This document shows positions 18,404 to 28,123 of a DNA stretch of 64,000 nt, piece by piece. The notes under the pieces were generated by a model. The model saw only the letters and a program-made list of their open reading frames with translations, did not search any database and was not told where the DNA came from. Source of the DNA: an uncultured Eggerthella sp. (GTDB taxonomy: Bacteria; Actinomycetota; Coriobacteriia; Coriobacteriales; Eggerthellaceae); contig UPYK01000002.1 in NCBI GenBank assembly GCA_900538545.1, positions 62,001 through 126,000 of the forward strand, written 5' to 3'. Numbering within the stretch: the first letter of the stretch is position 1; each line of letters begins with the position of its first letter. The position numbers and the translations under genes are program-made.

Positions 18404-21187
18404 TTGAAGAGCATAAGCAACTCATTGAGCAGGCAAGTATTTCAAGTAGTTCTTTCAATCGTTCTCGTTGTCTCTCTCATGCCGGCACTTGTGCATTCTG
18501 CGTATGCCGACGAGATCGAAGACACACAGAGCAGCAGCGAGGTTACCGAGCAGGCTGCCGCCGATCAAACGAGCAGCAAAGCTGAAACCCAAGCGCTCGG
18601 GTTCGTGTATTTCGAAGAAGCCGATCTTATCGCAGGTGCCCCGCAAAAGGTGGCGATCGCTATCGACAACGATGCGATCACGATTGGTTCTGCGGTGCTT
18701 ACCTATCAGGATCCTACTGGCGCGCAACATGAGCTCTCGGTAGAAAAATGTGCGGATTCTGCTGCATTGTTCACGCTTCAGACCGAAGGTGCGGGCACGT
18801 ATCAACTGCTTTCGATGGTGGCGCAAGTAACGACTGCATCGGGCGAGCAGAAGACCTATTCGCTCGATCTTGCAAAAGAGGGTGCCAACTGCGCATTCGA
18901 GGCGCAACAAGACACGGGCATGGCCTTGAGTACTCAGTCCGAAACTGAAGAAGCATCCGATGGGGATATGTCCATCTATGCGCTCAACGACGAGGGGGAG
19001 CTCGAAGGAACGAGCGATCTTGATGCAGCGGCAGGCATCGTGGCTGCGGCTGCTGCCGAAGAAGGCATTTCGGCACAGGCCAATGATGGCACGATCGTGG
19101 TTGCGCTCGATCCTGGTCATGGAGGAACCGATCCGGGTGCGTCTTCCAATGGTCTCAATGAAGCAGATGTAAATTGGAAGATCGCGCAGGCATGCAAGGC
19201 TGAGCTCGAGAAATATCAGAATGTTCGCGTGTATATGACCCGCACACAAAATGAGCTGCCTGGCCTCACCGAGCGTGTTCGCCGTGCGGCTGAACAGGGC
19301 GCGACGGTGTTCGTGAGCATCCATATCAACTCCGCTGCTGCAACAAGTGCGCATGGCGCGGAAGTCTGGTATCCCAACGACAGTAGCTATAACAAGGATG
19401 CGCATACGACTGGCAAGGAATTGAGCCAGAAGATCTTGAACGAGCTTACCGCACTGGGGCTTTCGGACCGTGGCATCAAAACAAAGGACACGCAGACTAA
19501 CAGCAAGTATCCTGATGGCAGCGTGCGCGATTACTATACGGTCATCGCCAACGCACGTGAGCGCGGCATTCCGGGCATCATCGTCGAGCATGCGTTCATT
19601 TCAAATCCGGAAGAGAACAAGAAGCTTGCGGACGACGCGTTCTTACGGCAGCTTGGTCAGGCTGATGCGCGCGGTATCGTCAAGACCTTCGACTTGCAGA
19701 GAAAAGGTGGCGCTTGGCAGCAGCAGGCTGATGGCACCTGGAAATATCAGTACACCAATGGTTCCTATGCGGTGAACACCTGGGTGACCGACAACAAGAA
19801 GCAGTACTGGATCGATGCGAATGGCACGATGGTCACCGGCGTGTGTGCCGTGGAGGGCAAGGTCTATCACTTCGATTCATCAGGCGTTCTGCAAACCACT
19901 GCTGGCTGGAAGCAGCTCAATGGCAACTGGTATTACTTTACGAAGTCGGGCGCTGCTCAAACCGGTTGGGTGAAATCGGGTGGCAAATGGTATTACCAGG
20001 ACCCTGCGAGTGGGGTCATGAAGACCGGCTGGGTCGATGTTTCGAGCAAGAAATACTTCCTCACCGCATCGGGCGCGATGCGCAGCTCAACAGGCTGGTT
20101 CAACGATGGTGGTAACTGGTACTGGATCACTGGCTCAGGTGCGGCAGCAACCGGCTGGGTGAAGTCAGGTGGCAAATGGTATTACCAAGACCCGGCAACT
20201 GCCATCATGAAGACCGGTTGGGTCGATGTTTCGGGCAAGAAGTACTTCCTCAACTCATCGGGCGCGATGCGCACGAGCGGCTGGTTCAAGCAGGATGCTG
20301 GCTGGTACTGGATCACCGGTTCAGGCGCAGCAGCAACCGGCTGGGCAAAGGTGAAGAGCAAGTGGTATTACCTCGATCCTGCAAGCGCTCTCATGAAGAC
20401 CGGCTGGCAGAAGGTAGACGATGCCTGGTATTACCTCAATGCCAATGGCGACATGAAAACGGGTTGGTTCAAGCAAGGATCTACCTGGTATTACCTGAAG
20501 GGCTCTGGCGCAATGGCGGTTGGCTGGCAGACCGTTAATGGTAAGCAATACTACTTCGATGCAGATGGCAAGATGCTCACCGGCGAACACAACATCGATG
20601 GTAAACCTTGCTTCTTCGAGGCTTCTGGTGCGTTCATCGGTAATGGCACGCCTATTATGGGTGTCGCAAAGACGAACGCCGCTACGATGACCAACGCGTT
20701 CGTTCGCCAGCTTGCTTTGATGGGCAAATCGTACCCCTCTGATGTCCTTGGCGCAGGTGGTGCGCCCGATCCCGCAACCTTCTGCAAGATCATCTATGAA
20801 GAGGCAACCGCAGAAGGGGTGCGCCCCGAAGTGGTGTGGGCACAAGTCATGTGGGAGACTGGTTGGCTGCAGATGGGCGGCGATGTGAAGCTTTCCCAGT
20901 ACAACTTTGCGGGCCTTGGTGCTACGGGCAACGGCGTTGCTGGCGCAGGGTTCCCCGATGTGCGCACGGGCATTCGCGCGCAAGTTCAACATCTGAAATG
21001 CTATGCCTGTACGGATGCGCTGAACAACGATCGCGTTGATCCGCGGTGGTCCAGCAGCTTGCGGGGGAAAGCAAAGCTTGTTGAATGGCTCGGCATCCCC
21101 GAGAACCCGTTTGGCACGGGATGGGCTGCGAGCGCTGAATATGGCTATAATCTTCGCGGGCTAATGAAAGATAAGCTGGGCATTTAG
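18404..21187 (+). CDS. Bifunctional wall hydrolase: N-acetylmuramoyl-L-alanine amidase, wall-binding repeats, glucosaminidase
   Basis: The protein has 927 aa. The TTG start is supported by AGAGGGAAGG just upstream. Parts in order: signal peptide (about 8-36, ending SAYA); a short beta domain (about 65-180); Amidase_3 domain (about 232-430) with zinc-site motifs DPGHGG (His239), a Glu in NEADVN, SIHIN and VEHAF; about 16 GW/WYY wall-binding repeats (about 435-745); and a C-terminal glucosaminidase (FlgJ/LytD-like) domain (about 770-927) with the catalytic-Glu pattern VMWETGW. It should cut both the stem-peptide amide and a glycan bond in peptidoglycan, as a secreted autolysin bound to a choline polymer. 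Binding repeats placed between two hydrolase domains resemble Firmicute autolysins in plan. It has its own promoter, so it is likely regulated apart from the genes on either side. Confidence 0.93.
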   Translation: MKSISNSLSRQVFQVVLSIVLVVSLMPALVHSAYADEIEDTQSSSEVTEQAAADQTSSKAETQALGFVYFEEADLIAGAPQKVAIAIDNDAITIGSAVLTYQDPTGAQHELSVEKCADSAALFTLQTEGAGTYQLLSMVAQVTTASGEQKTYSLDLAKEGANCAFEAQQDTGMALSTQSETEEASDGDMSIYALNDEGELEGTSDLDAAAGIVAAAAAEEGISAQANDGTIVVALDPGHGGTDPGASSNGLNEADVNWKIAQACKAELEKYQNVRVYMTRTQNELPGLTERVRRAAEQGATVFVSIHINSAAATSAHGAEVWYPNDSSYNKDAHTTGKELSQKILNELTALGLSDRGIKTKDTQTNSKYPDGSVRDYYTVIANARERGIPGIIVEHAFISNPEENKKLADDAFLRQLGQADARGIVKTFDLQRKGGAWQQQADGTWKYQYTNGSYAVNTWVTDNKKQYWIDANGTMVTGVCAVEGKVYHFDSSGVLQTTAGWKQLNGNWYYFTKSGAAQTGWVKSGGKWYYQDPASGVMKTGWVDVSSKKYFLTASGAMRSSTGWFNDGGNWYWITGSGAAATGWVKSGGKWYYQDPATAIMKTGWVDVSGKKYFLNSSGAMRTSGWFKQDAGWYWITGSGAAATGWAKVKSKWYYLDPASALMKTGWQKVDDAWYYLNANGDMKTGWFKQGSTWYYLKGSGAMAVGWQTVNGKQYYFDADGKMLTGEHNIDGKPCFFEASGAFIGNGTPIMGVAKTNAATMTNAFVRQLALMGKSYPSDVLGAGGAPDPATFCKIIYEEATAEGVRPEVVWAQVMWETGWLQMGGDVKLSQYNFAGLGATGNGVAGAGFPDVRTGIRAQVQHLKCYACTDALNNDRVDPRWSSSLRGKAKLVEWLGIPENPFGTGWAASAEYGYNLRGLMKDKLGI

Positions 21188-21385
21188 CCTGGTTATGCGC
21201 TACAATGATTTCCACGATCTCGGCATTCGCAGCATCATCACACCATTCGTTCGAGATTGTCCAACGGAGAACATTTTGAGTATCGAGGCGGCTCGCGCAT
21301 GAAGGCTTGGTCGTTTGAATGCTCGTTGTTCGTTCGTGGATAGTGCGCAGTAAGGGAACGCTGCTTTACGCGGCGAGGGATCGAC

Positions 21386-23083
21386 ATGAAGGACTGTGGT
21401 TCGTACATGATGAAAAGAACTGAGATGGCATCGCACGCATGGTTCAAAGTTGTGCTCTATAGTGCGCTTGCTTCATTGCTCGCGGCATTCTGCTTGATGG
21501 GCGCAAGCCAGATCGCATATGCAGATGTTGCGGAGGGCAGCAATCTTCCTACGCAAGGAACCACCACTCCTTCCGGGGCTACCGGTGAAGACAATGACAG
21601 TACTGGCAGCGGTAGCGCGACTGGTACCGATACGGGTTCAACGTCAACGGGTGGAGCAACTACCGAAAACACGGGCAGTGCGACCACCGGGGGCACTGCC
21701 GATAAGAGCCCAGACGCTACTACGAAGCCCGCAGATCCTTCAACGAATGATCAGACCACCACTCCCGATACTCAGAAACCTGAGAAAAAGCCAATCAAAG
21801 CAGGTTGGATGCAGGATGCCGATGGCACCTGGTATTACTTCACGAATCCGAATGCCAAGCCTGCTACTGGCTGGGTGAAATCGGGTGGCAAATGGTATTG
21901 GATGCAGCCCGAGAAGAATGGCGCAATGGCCACGAGCACCTGGATAACCGATCAGGGAAAACGCTATTACGTTAACGCTTCGGGTGTCATGGTGAAGGGC
22001 TGGTTCAAGATCGGAAGCGATTGGTATTACGCGAACAAGTCCGGTGCTCAGCAGATGAACGGCTGGGTGAAATCGGGCAGCAAGTGGTACTGGTTGCAGG
22101 GCGATGAAGAAGGCCTCATGGCTGCTAACCAGTGGATCACCGATCAGGGAAAGCAGTACTACCTCACCGGCAGTGGCGCTATGGCTACCAAGTGGGTCAA
22201 GAACGGTTCTGACTGGTATTACACGAACAACTCTGGCGCCCGCGTGATGAACGGCTGGATCAAATCTGGCAGCAAGTGGTACTGGCTGCAGGGCGATAAA
22301 GAGGGTCTCATGCTCGCCAATGAGATGAAGACCATCGAAGGCAAGCAGTACTCGTTCGCGGCTGATGGTGCAATGCGCGCCAATAGCCAAGTGAACCTCG
22401 GCAACGATGTGGCTGGCTATGCTTCTTCATCCGGTGCTGTTTCTCGCATCGGTGAATACAAAGACGGCAAGCTTGTTCTGACCGATAACGATGGTAAGAT
22501 CCAAACAGGCTGGCAAAAGAAAGCTGGCAAGTGGTTCTATGGCGGCGAGGGCGGCGTAGCTCATGTTGGTTGGCTCAAGCTGGGCAAAACGTGGTATTAC
22601 CTCGACAGCAGCGCTGCTATGGTAACTGGCACGCGCACGATCGATGGCAAGACGAACATCTTCGCTGCTTCAGGTAAATGGCTTGGAACCGATGCGATGG
22701 TCACGAAAGCTCAGGGCTATTCGAGCGGTACTCCCTGGTTGATCCTGGTCGATCGCGGACGTCATACGGTGGGTATTTTCCACGGCTCGAAGGGCAATTG
22801 GAATCTTGAGCAGAAGTTCTCTTGCGTAACGGGTGCGCCTGGTAGTCCGACCATCACAGGCACGTTCCGTACAACGGGCGGCAAAGCCATGTCGCTTACC
22901 ACCGATAGCCGTGCTCGTTGGTGCACGCAGATCTCGGGTGGCTACTTCTTCCACACGATCCTTGCTTCCACGAGCGAACTCGGTCATAGCCTCTCTCATG
23001 GTTGCATTAGGCTCGCGCCCGCAAATGCTCAGTGGATCTATCACAACATCAAAGGCGGAACCACCGTTTCGATCTATAACTAG
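21386..23083 (+). CDS. Secreted L,D-transpeptidase (YkuD) with cell-wall/choline-binding repeats
   Basis: The protein has 565 aa. ATG 21386 follows GAGGG by 7 nt. A signal peptide (about 18-47, ending QIAYA) is followed by a Thr/Gly/Ser linker (about 50-130) and wall-binding repeats (about 135-430) whose period alternates WYY and WYWLQ forms. The C-terminal YkuD domain (about 445-565) carries the active-site motif H534-S-L-S-H-G-C540-I-R. It should make 3-3 peptidoglycan crosslinks or attach proteins to the wall, outside the membrane. It is the last of the four repeat-bearing enzymes. A terminator follows, and the lic operon begins 160 bp downstream. Confidence 0.93.
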   Translation: MKDCGSYMMKRTEMASHAWFKVVLYSALASLLAAFCLMGASQIAYADVAEGSNLPTQGTTTPSGATGEDNDSTGSGSATGTDTGSTSTGGATTENTGSATTGGTADKSPDATTKPADPSTNDQTTTPDTQKPEKKPIKAGWMQDADGTWYYFTNPNAKPATGWVKSGGKWYWMQPEKNGAMATSTWITDQGKRYYVNASGVMVKGWFKIGSDWYYANKSGAQQMNGWVKSGSKWYWLQGDEEGLMAANQWITDQGKQYYLTGSGAMATKWVKNGSDWYYTNNSGARVMNGWIKSGSKWYWLQGDKEGLMLANEMKTIEGKQYSFAADGAMRANSQVNLGNDVAGYASSSGAVSRIGEYKDGKLVLTDNDGKIQTGWQKKAGKWFYGGEGGVAHVGWLKLGKTWYYLDSSAAMVTGTRTIDGKTNIFAASGKWLGTDAMVTKAQGYSSGTPWLILVDRGRHTVGIFHGSKGNWNLEQKFSCVTGAPGSPTITGTFRTTGGKAMSLTTDSRARWCTQISGGYFFHTILASTSELGHSLSHGCIRLAPANAQWIYHNIKGGTTVSIYN

Positions 23084-23110
23084 TGGCTTGCAACATAACC
23101 CCGTAACCGA

Positions 23111-23137
23111 GCGCGTCTCTTTGTGAGGCGCGCTTTT
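23111..23137 (+). terminator. Terminator between the wall-enzyme cluster and the lic operon
   Basis: GCGCGTCTC (23111-23119) pairs with GAGGCGCGC (23125-23133) through one G-T wobble, with a 5-nt loop and TTTT after. It separates the L,D-transpeptidase transcript from licCA. Confidence 0.8.
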
Positions 23138-23166
23138 GCTTGCCATTCAAAAGATTCTTATCGTAT

Positions 23167-23224
23167 ATGTTCAAAAAAATGCTATATTCAAAATAGTTGA
23201 ACATCAAACACAAGTGAACACTTG
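23167..23224 (+). promoter_or_regulatory. Cluster of palindromes in the licCA control region
   Basis: Three symmetric elements lie in 58 bp. ATGTTCAA (23167-23174) is matched by TTGAACAT (23197-23204). Nested in this is TTCAA-N5-TTGAA (23188-23202). Then comes CAAGTG-AA-CACTTG (23211-23224), a perfect 14-bp palindrome about 20 bp before the ATG. TATATT at 23183-23188 is a possible -10. The density suggests operators. Since the downstream protein carries its own winged-helix domain, autoregulation is a natural hypothesis. Confidence 0.55.
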
Positions 23225-23244
23225 CGATATGAAGAGAATCGGTC

Positions 23245-25035
23245 ATGCTCACACGAAACGAATTTGAAGTCCTGGATAGCCTTAATGCGAACGCGCACAT
23301 AAGCCAGCGCGACATCGCGCACGAAAAGGAACTATCTGTTGGTTCGGTCAATGCCGCATTCAAATCCCTTGTTTCCCGCGGGTTGGTAAGTGATGGAGCT
23401 CTTACTCAGAAGGGCGAAGATGAGCTTGCCCAGTATAAGGTCGACAATGCGATCATCTTGGCAGCAGGTCTTTCGCGCCGCTTCGCTCCGATCTCTTACG
23501 AGCAGCCCAAGGGCCTCCTTACGGTGCGCGATGAGGTATTGATCGAGCGTCAGATCAAGCAACTCAAAGAAGCGGGCATCGAGGATATCGCCGTGGTGGT
23601 CGGCTACAAGAAGGAGCTCTTCTTCTATCTTGAAGACAAATACGATGTCGATATCGTGGTGAACGAAGAATATGCGACGCGCAACAACAATTCATCGCTC
23701 AAGGTTGCGGAGGGTTTGCTCGGCAACACCTACGTTTGCTCCTCGGATGATTATTTCATCGAGAATCCTTTCAAGCCCTATGTGTGGAAGGCATTTTATT
23801 CTGCGCAGTATGCCGAAGGTCCAACAGAAGAATGGTGCATGGAAGTTGGAGCTGGTCAGCGCATTACCGGCGTGACCATCGGTGGCGAGAATGCGTGGTA
23901 TATGATCGGGCATGTCTATTTCGACCGCGCTTTCTCTGATCATTTCGTCGAAGTGCTCGAAGAGGAATACGATCTGCCAGCAACTGCACCAAAGCTTTGG
24001 GAGCAGATCTATGTCGATCATATCGACGAGTTCGATATGCGCATGAAGAAATATCCTTCGGACTACATCTTCGAATTCGACTCTCTTGATGAGGTCCGCA
24101 AATTTGATCCGTACTTCTTGGAGAACATCAACTCGAAGATCTTCGATAATATCGAAGCGGTACTCAAGTGCGACAAGAACGATGTGAGCGATGTCTATCC
24201 TTTAAGTCAAGGGCTCACGAATCTCTCGTGCCATTTCCGCGTTGGCGAAGAAGAGTATGTTTACCGTCATCCCGGCGTGGGAACCGAAGAGCTCATCGAT
24301 CGTCATGCTGAAAGCGTTGCGCAACGAGCTGCAGCTCAGCTTGGCCTGGATGACACCTATATCCACGAAGATGAGAACGAGGGTTGGAAGATCGCCCGTT
24401 TCATCACAAACAGCCGCGCTCTGGATCCGCATGACCCTGAGCAGCTTGAGACCGCTATGAAGATGGCACGTCAGCTGCATGAGCAGGATATCGAAGTTGA
24501 GCGCAGTTTCGACTTCTACGATGAGAGCCTTCGCTATGAGGAGCTCTTAGGTGGCCCTCAAGCTGTCGAGGCTATTCCTGGTTACAAGGCACGCGCGGAG
24601 AAGTTCGCTCGTCTTAAGGCATACGTGGAACAGGATAATGCTCCCGTCTGCCTTACCCATAATGATTTCTTCTATCTGAATTTCTTGCTCGATGAGAACG
24701 ATCGTTACTACCTGATCGACTGGGAATACTCGGGGATGTCGGATTATGCAAGCGATTTCGGCACGTTCGTTGTTTGCTCGCAGCTCTCTGAAGAAGAGGC
24801 TCTGCAAGCGCTCGAATACTACTACGGCAGGAAACCTACGGAAGCTGAACTGCGGCACAACCTTGCCTATGTCGCCTTCGCGGGTTGGTGCTGGTATGGC
24901 TGGTCGCTCTATAAGGAATCGCGCGACGAAAACGTAGGCGAGTGGTTCTACATCTATTACAAGTACGCAAAACGTTATTTGGAAAAGGCACTTGCGCTCT
25001 ATGAAGCAGCAGACGAAGACCAAAAGGAGAAGTAA
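23245..25035 (+). CDS. licCA: Winged-helix / phosphocholine cytidylyltransferase / choline kinase fusion (HTH-LicC-LicA)
   Basis: This is a 596-aa protein with three parts. Residues 1-65 look like a MarR-type winged helix (ISQRDIAHEKELSVGSVN as the recognition helix region, then a wing and LTQKGEDEL). Residues 68-310 are a LicC-type nucleotidyltransferase with LAAGLSRRF, a Lys in EQPKGLL, and later SSDDYF. Residues about 315-596 are a LicA-type choline kinase (GLTNLSCHFRVG at its start, Brenner motif His472-Asn-Asp474 in THNDFFYLNFL, and Asp492 in IDWEYSG). Together the enzyme parts turn choline into phosphocholine and then CDP-choline. LicC-LicA fusion is known in treponemes. The N-terminal HTH adds a likely regulatory role. 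The stop codon directly abuts the licB start, so the two are cotranscribed. Palindromes upstream are candidate targets of the HTH. Confidence 0.92.
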   Translation: MLTRNEFEVLDSLNANAHISQRDIAHEKELSVGSVNAAFKSLVSRGLVSDGALTQKGEDELAQYKVDNAIILAAGLSRRFAPISYEQPKGLLTVRDEVLIERQIKQLKEAGIEDIAVVVGYKKELFFYLEDKYDVDIVVNEEYATRNNNSSLKVAEGLLGNTYVCSSDDYFIENPFKPYVWKAFYSAQYAEGPTEEWCMEVGAGQRITGVTIGGENAWYMIGHVYFDRAFSDHFVEVLEEEYDLPATAPKLWEQIYVDHIDEFDMRMKKYPSDYIFEFDSLDEVRKFDPYFLENINSKIFDNIEAVLKCDKNDVSDVYPLSQGLTNLSCHFRVGEEEYVYRHPGVGTEELIDRHAESVAQRAAAQLGLDDTYIHEDENEGWKIARFITNSRALDPHDPEQLETAMKMARQLHEQDIEVERSFDFYDESLRYEELLGGPQAVEAIPGYKARAEKFARLKAYVEQDNAPVCLTHNDFFYLNFLLDENDRYYLIDWEYSGMSDYASDFGTFVVCSQLSEEEALQALEYYYGRKPTEAELRHNLAYVAFAGWCWYGWSLYKESRDENVGEWFYIYYKYAKRYLEKALALYEAADEDQKEK

Positions 25036-26070
25036 ATGAAGTACGGACTTATGAGTGGCTGCCTGTGGGCGCTCGACACCACGATCTTGGCCATTGCGCT
25101 TTCGATGGCTCCCTTCATCGACACGGTAGAGGCTATCGCGTTCGCCTCGATCGCAAGTGCAGCGCTCCACGATGTGTTCTGCGCGATCTGGATGTTCATC
25201 TACATGGGAGTGCGCGGCCGTCTGAAGGATACGGTTGCGGCGCTCAAGACGCGTAGCGGCAAGGTGGTCATGCTGGGCGCATTGCTCGGTGGCCCGATCG
25301 GCATGAGCGGCTATGTGATCGCGATCAACAACATCGGTCCTGCCTATACGGCTATGATCTCGGCGTTCTATCCTGCGTTCGGTGCGCTCATGGCAATGCT
25401 GTTCTTGAAAGAGAAGATGCAGTTGAAGCAATTCATCGCGCTTCTCGTTGCGCTTGGTGGCATCTTCATCATGGGTGCGGTCACGGTCACGAACGACCAG
25501 TATGGCGATGCCGTGATCGGTCTTGTTTGCGCGCTCTTGTGCGTAGTGGGCTGGGGCTCTGAAGCGGTCATCTGTGCATGGGGCATGCGCGATGATGCCG
25601 TCGACAATGAGACAGCGCTGCAGATTCGTGAAACTACGTCCGGTCTGGTGTATCTGTTCGTTGTTTTGCCGATCTTCGGCGCGTGGTTCTTCGCTCTGCA
25701 AGCGGTGCCCACGCTTGGGACGGCAGTGGTTGCGCTCTCGGCGCTCATGGGCACGGTATCCTATTTGTTCTACTACAAGGGAATCGCGGTTATCGGCGCA
25801 GCGAAGGGCATGGCGCTCAACATCACCTATTCTGCTTGGGCGGTCGTGTTCGGTTTCGTGATCTTGGGCACGGTGCCTGGCGTTGTCGAGATCGTGTGCT
25901 GCTTCTTGATCATGGGCGGCACGGTGCTTGCGGCAAGCGACTGGAAGGAACTCTTCAGCAGGCGCAAGAAGAATGGCTCCGGCAAAGTCATCGAGAGCGC
26001 TTCGAATGAGGCCGAAAAAGACCGTGGCAACCAACTGCAAGCACAGGCTCTTCCAGAGCTTGAGGGCTAG
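25036..26070 (+). CDS. licB: LicB-type choline permease (DMT superfamily)
   Basis: The protein has 344 aa with about ten membrane helices in two EamA-like halves, and a charged cytosolic tail of about 45 residues. AAGGAG lies inside the end of licCA, 6 nt before the ATG, and the two genes touch. In Haemophilus and pneumococcus LicB imports choline for the kinase encoded beside it. The same order here makes choline (or a related trimethylamine) the likely substrate. Membrane topology is seen directly. Substrate is inferred from context. Confidence 0.88.
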   Translation: MKYGLMSGCLWALDTTILAIALSMAPFIDTVEAIAFASIASAALHDVFCAIWMFIYMGVRGRLKDTVAALKTRSGKVVMLGALLGGPIGMSGYVIAINNIGPAYTAMISAFYPAFGALMAMLFLKEKMQLKQFIALLVALGGIFIMGAVTVTNDQYGDAVIGLVCALLCVVGWGSEAVICAWGMRDDAVDNETALQIRETTSGLVYLFVVLPIFGAWFFALQAVPTLGTAVVALSALMGTVSYLFYYKGIAVIGAAKGMALNITYSAWAVVFGFVILGTVPGVVEIVCCFLIMGGTVLAASDWKELFSRRKKNGSGKVIESASNEAEKDRGNQLQAQALPELEG

Positions 26071-26169
26071 TGGAAGGCTTGGGAGAAAAGGGATAGTTCT
26101 GTCGCGAAAAGAAGAACTATAGGTACAATGAAGAGGTTGGCCTATTGATTTCGATACGGAGCAGCCTTC

Positions 26170-27204
26170 ATGTCCCAAAAGACCGCAAGCATCATCATTC
26201 CTTGCTACAACGTTGAAACGTATTTGCCACGATGCCTTGATTCGTTGGTGAACCAAACGCTCAACGATCTTGAGATCATCTGCATCAATGATGGCTCACC
26301 GGACAATTGCCTCGCTATCTTGCGCGATTATGAACAGTGTTATCCCGATACCATCGTGGTGATCGATAAGGAGAACGAGGGCGTATGGCGCGGGCGTCTC
26401 GATGCGATCGCGATCGCGCGCGGAGAGTATATCGGCTTTGTCGACAGTGACGATTATGTCGAACCAGATTTCGCCGAACGTCTCTATAGTGCAGCCAAAG
26501 AGAATGACGCAGATATCTCAGTTTGCGGGTTTCGTCGAGTGGATGTCGATACTGGCAAAACACTATCCACTGAAATGACCGAAGAGCGCGCGCCGTTCTT
26601 CGTGGAACTCGAGCCCCAGCGTTTGCTCGAACTCAATGGAGCGCCGTGGAACAAATTCTTCAGGGCCGAGATCCTGAAGAACATTCACGATTTCGAAAAC
26701 CCGCCGCGCATCTTCGACGATATGATGCTGCATTTGCTCACCTATCCTCAGGTGAAGCGCGTTGCCTTTACGCCCCATGCGCTCGTGAACTACATCATTC
26801 GCAACGATTCGATCATGACAACGATCGATAAGAGCAAGATCGCATCGACCTATGAAGCAATGCTCGAGGTCAAAGATGTTTATCTCAAAGAGGCAAGCGG
26901 CAAGCTCCTTTACTTCCTTGATGCGGCGGCATTCCTTCACTTGGGGCTTTCGCTCATGTTTCGCGTCTCATACGACAAGACGGCTGATCTTCCAGCAGAG
27001 TTGAACTACAATCGCGCGTATCTCGACGAGAATTTCCCTACGTGGAATTCCAACCAGATCATCTCTGCGCGTAATGCGCGCAAGTATAAGGGCGCGCTAC
27101 GTAAAACCTACTATGGGCGCATCATCTACAATTCAGGGCTGATGGGCGTTGCGCTGCAGGCATATCGCGCCATGATCAACGCAGGTCACGACATAAAGTG
27201 GTAA
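26170..27204 (+). CDS. GT2 glycosyltransferase
   Basis: The protein has 344 aa. The GT-A domain spans about 1-220, starting SIIIPCYNVETYLPRCLDSL with INDGS and the metal site FVDSDDYVEPDF. The acceptor-side region has GAPWNKFFR and FDDMML. It has no membrane segment, so it probably acts on lipid-linked sugars at the inner face of the membrane. GGAG precedes the ATG. It follows licB by 99 bp and likely belongs to the polymer locus. The sugar added cannot be told from sequence. It converges on the next gene, which runs on the other strand. Confidence 0.9.
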   Translation: MSQKTASIIIPCYNVETYLPRCLDSLVNQTLNDLEIICINDGSPDNCLAILRDYEQCYPDTIVVIDKENEGVWRGRLDAIAIARGEYIGFVDSDDYVEPDFAERLYSAAKENDADISVCGFRRVDVDTGKTLSTEMTEERAPFFVELEPQRLLELNGAPWNKFFRAEILKNIHDFENPPRIFDDMMLHLLTYPQVKRVAFTPHALVNYIIRNDSIMTTIDKSKIASTYEAMLEVKDVYLKEASGKLLYFLDAAAFLHLGLSLMFRVSYDKTADLPAELNYNRAYLDENFPTWNSNQIISARNARKYKGALRKTYYGRIIYNSGLMGVALQAYRAMINAGHDIKW

Positions 27205-27286
27205 GAGCCTTTCGCTTCGCGCGCACCCTGTACAAGTGAAGCGACCTTGAACGAGTTTAGCCTCAGGACTCCAGTGCGATGAAGCT

Positions 27287-28096
27287 CTAGTCGAGCACCT
27301 CGCCCTCTTTGAGGAATACCTTTACCGAGTGGGGGATACGCTCTTCTTCTGGTGGAAGCGCTCGCCAGTCTCCATAGCAAGAAGAGAGCACCTCGTCATA
27401 GCAGGCTGGAACGCAGTATTCTCGGTCTCCAAACGGCAGAAGAGCTGGTTCGAACCATGCTTTTGGTAGCGGCTTCTCTCGCTCGGTAATGCCAAGGATC
27501 TCCGCGTAGCTTGATCGGTCGCGGTTGTCCCAATCCAAAACAGCGCGGTCCATCTTCTTGGCATAGTGAATTGCCCCCTTGCGGCGATAGCAGGGAACGA
27601 GGATCTTCTTCGCCAAACGCGCAAAAGGGGTAGCTCCTTTTTTGGGATCTGAGGCTGCGAGCATTCGTGCGGTGTTCCAATATCCTATACGTTTGAATAG
27701 CTTGTCGGCATCTAAGGGCATGTCATCAAGAGGGAATATGTCGATCCACGCTCCCAATTCTTCTTCGCCCTCGGAATATTCCTCATCGACGAGCGTTCGC
27801 GTGTCCATGATGCGAGCAAAGGGAAAGCGGCATGTTTCATTCCGGCAATGAACGAACTGCGACGTATCGCGCAGGCGCCATCCGTTGAATTCAGAGAACA
27901 GGATCTCAAAATCCTTGCGTGGCATCATAACGTCGACATCATCGTCCCAGGGAATGAATCCCTGGTGGCGAGCAGCCCCGATCAGCGTTCCGTAAGCCAA
28001 GTAATAGCTCAGGCCGTGCGATTCACAGATGTCTGCGAATTCTTCAAGAAGCTTGGTCTCGACTCTTTGGACTTCTTCGCGACTCAATTCTTTCAT
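27287..28096 (-). CDS. licD: LicD family phosphocholine transferase, copy 1
   Basis: The protein has 269 aa from ATG 28096, which has GAGG 9 nt upstream. An in-frame ATG at 28105 abuts that site, so it is less likely. LicD hallmarks are clear: LSYYLAYGTLIGAARHQGF and IPWDDDVDVMM with the metal-binding acidic cluster, then IDIFPLDDMP. LicD proteins move phosphocholine from CDP-choline onto a sugar of a teichoic acid or LPS. With CDP-choline made by the neighbouring fusion enzyme, that role fits well. The gene lies on the minus strand downstream of a flippase gene with 27 bp between them, and the pair is probably one transcript. Confidence 0.9.
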   Translation of the reverse strand: MKELSREEVQRVETKLLEEFADICESHGLSYYLAYGTLIGAARHQGFIPWDDDVDVMMPRKDFEILFSEFNGWRLRDTSQFVHCRNETCRFPFARIMDTRTLVDEEYSEGEEELGAWIDIFPLDDMPLDADKLFKRIGYWNTARMLAASDPKKGATPFARLAKKILVPCYRRKGAIHYAKKMDRAVLDWDNRDRSSYAEILGITEREKPLPKAWFEPALLPFGDREYCVPACYDEVLSSCYGDWRALPPEEERIPHSVKVFLKEGEVLD

Positions 28097-28123
28097 TTGA
28101 TCCATCCTCGTCTGGAGATCTTT

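Noticed and set aside
24547..26256. A 569-codon open frame antisense to licCA and licB
   Set aside because: Same reasons: skewed composition (His, Arg, Asp, Glu), no recognisable family, and full overlap with two well-supported genes.
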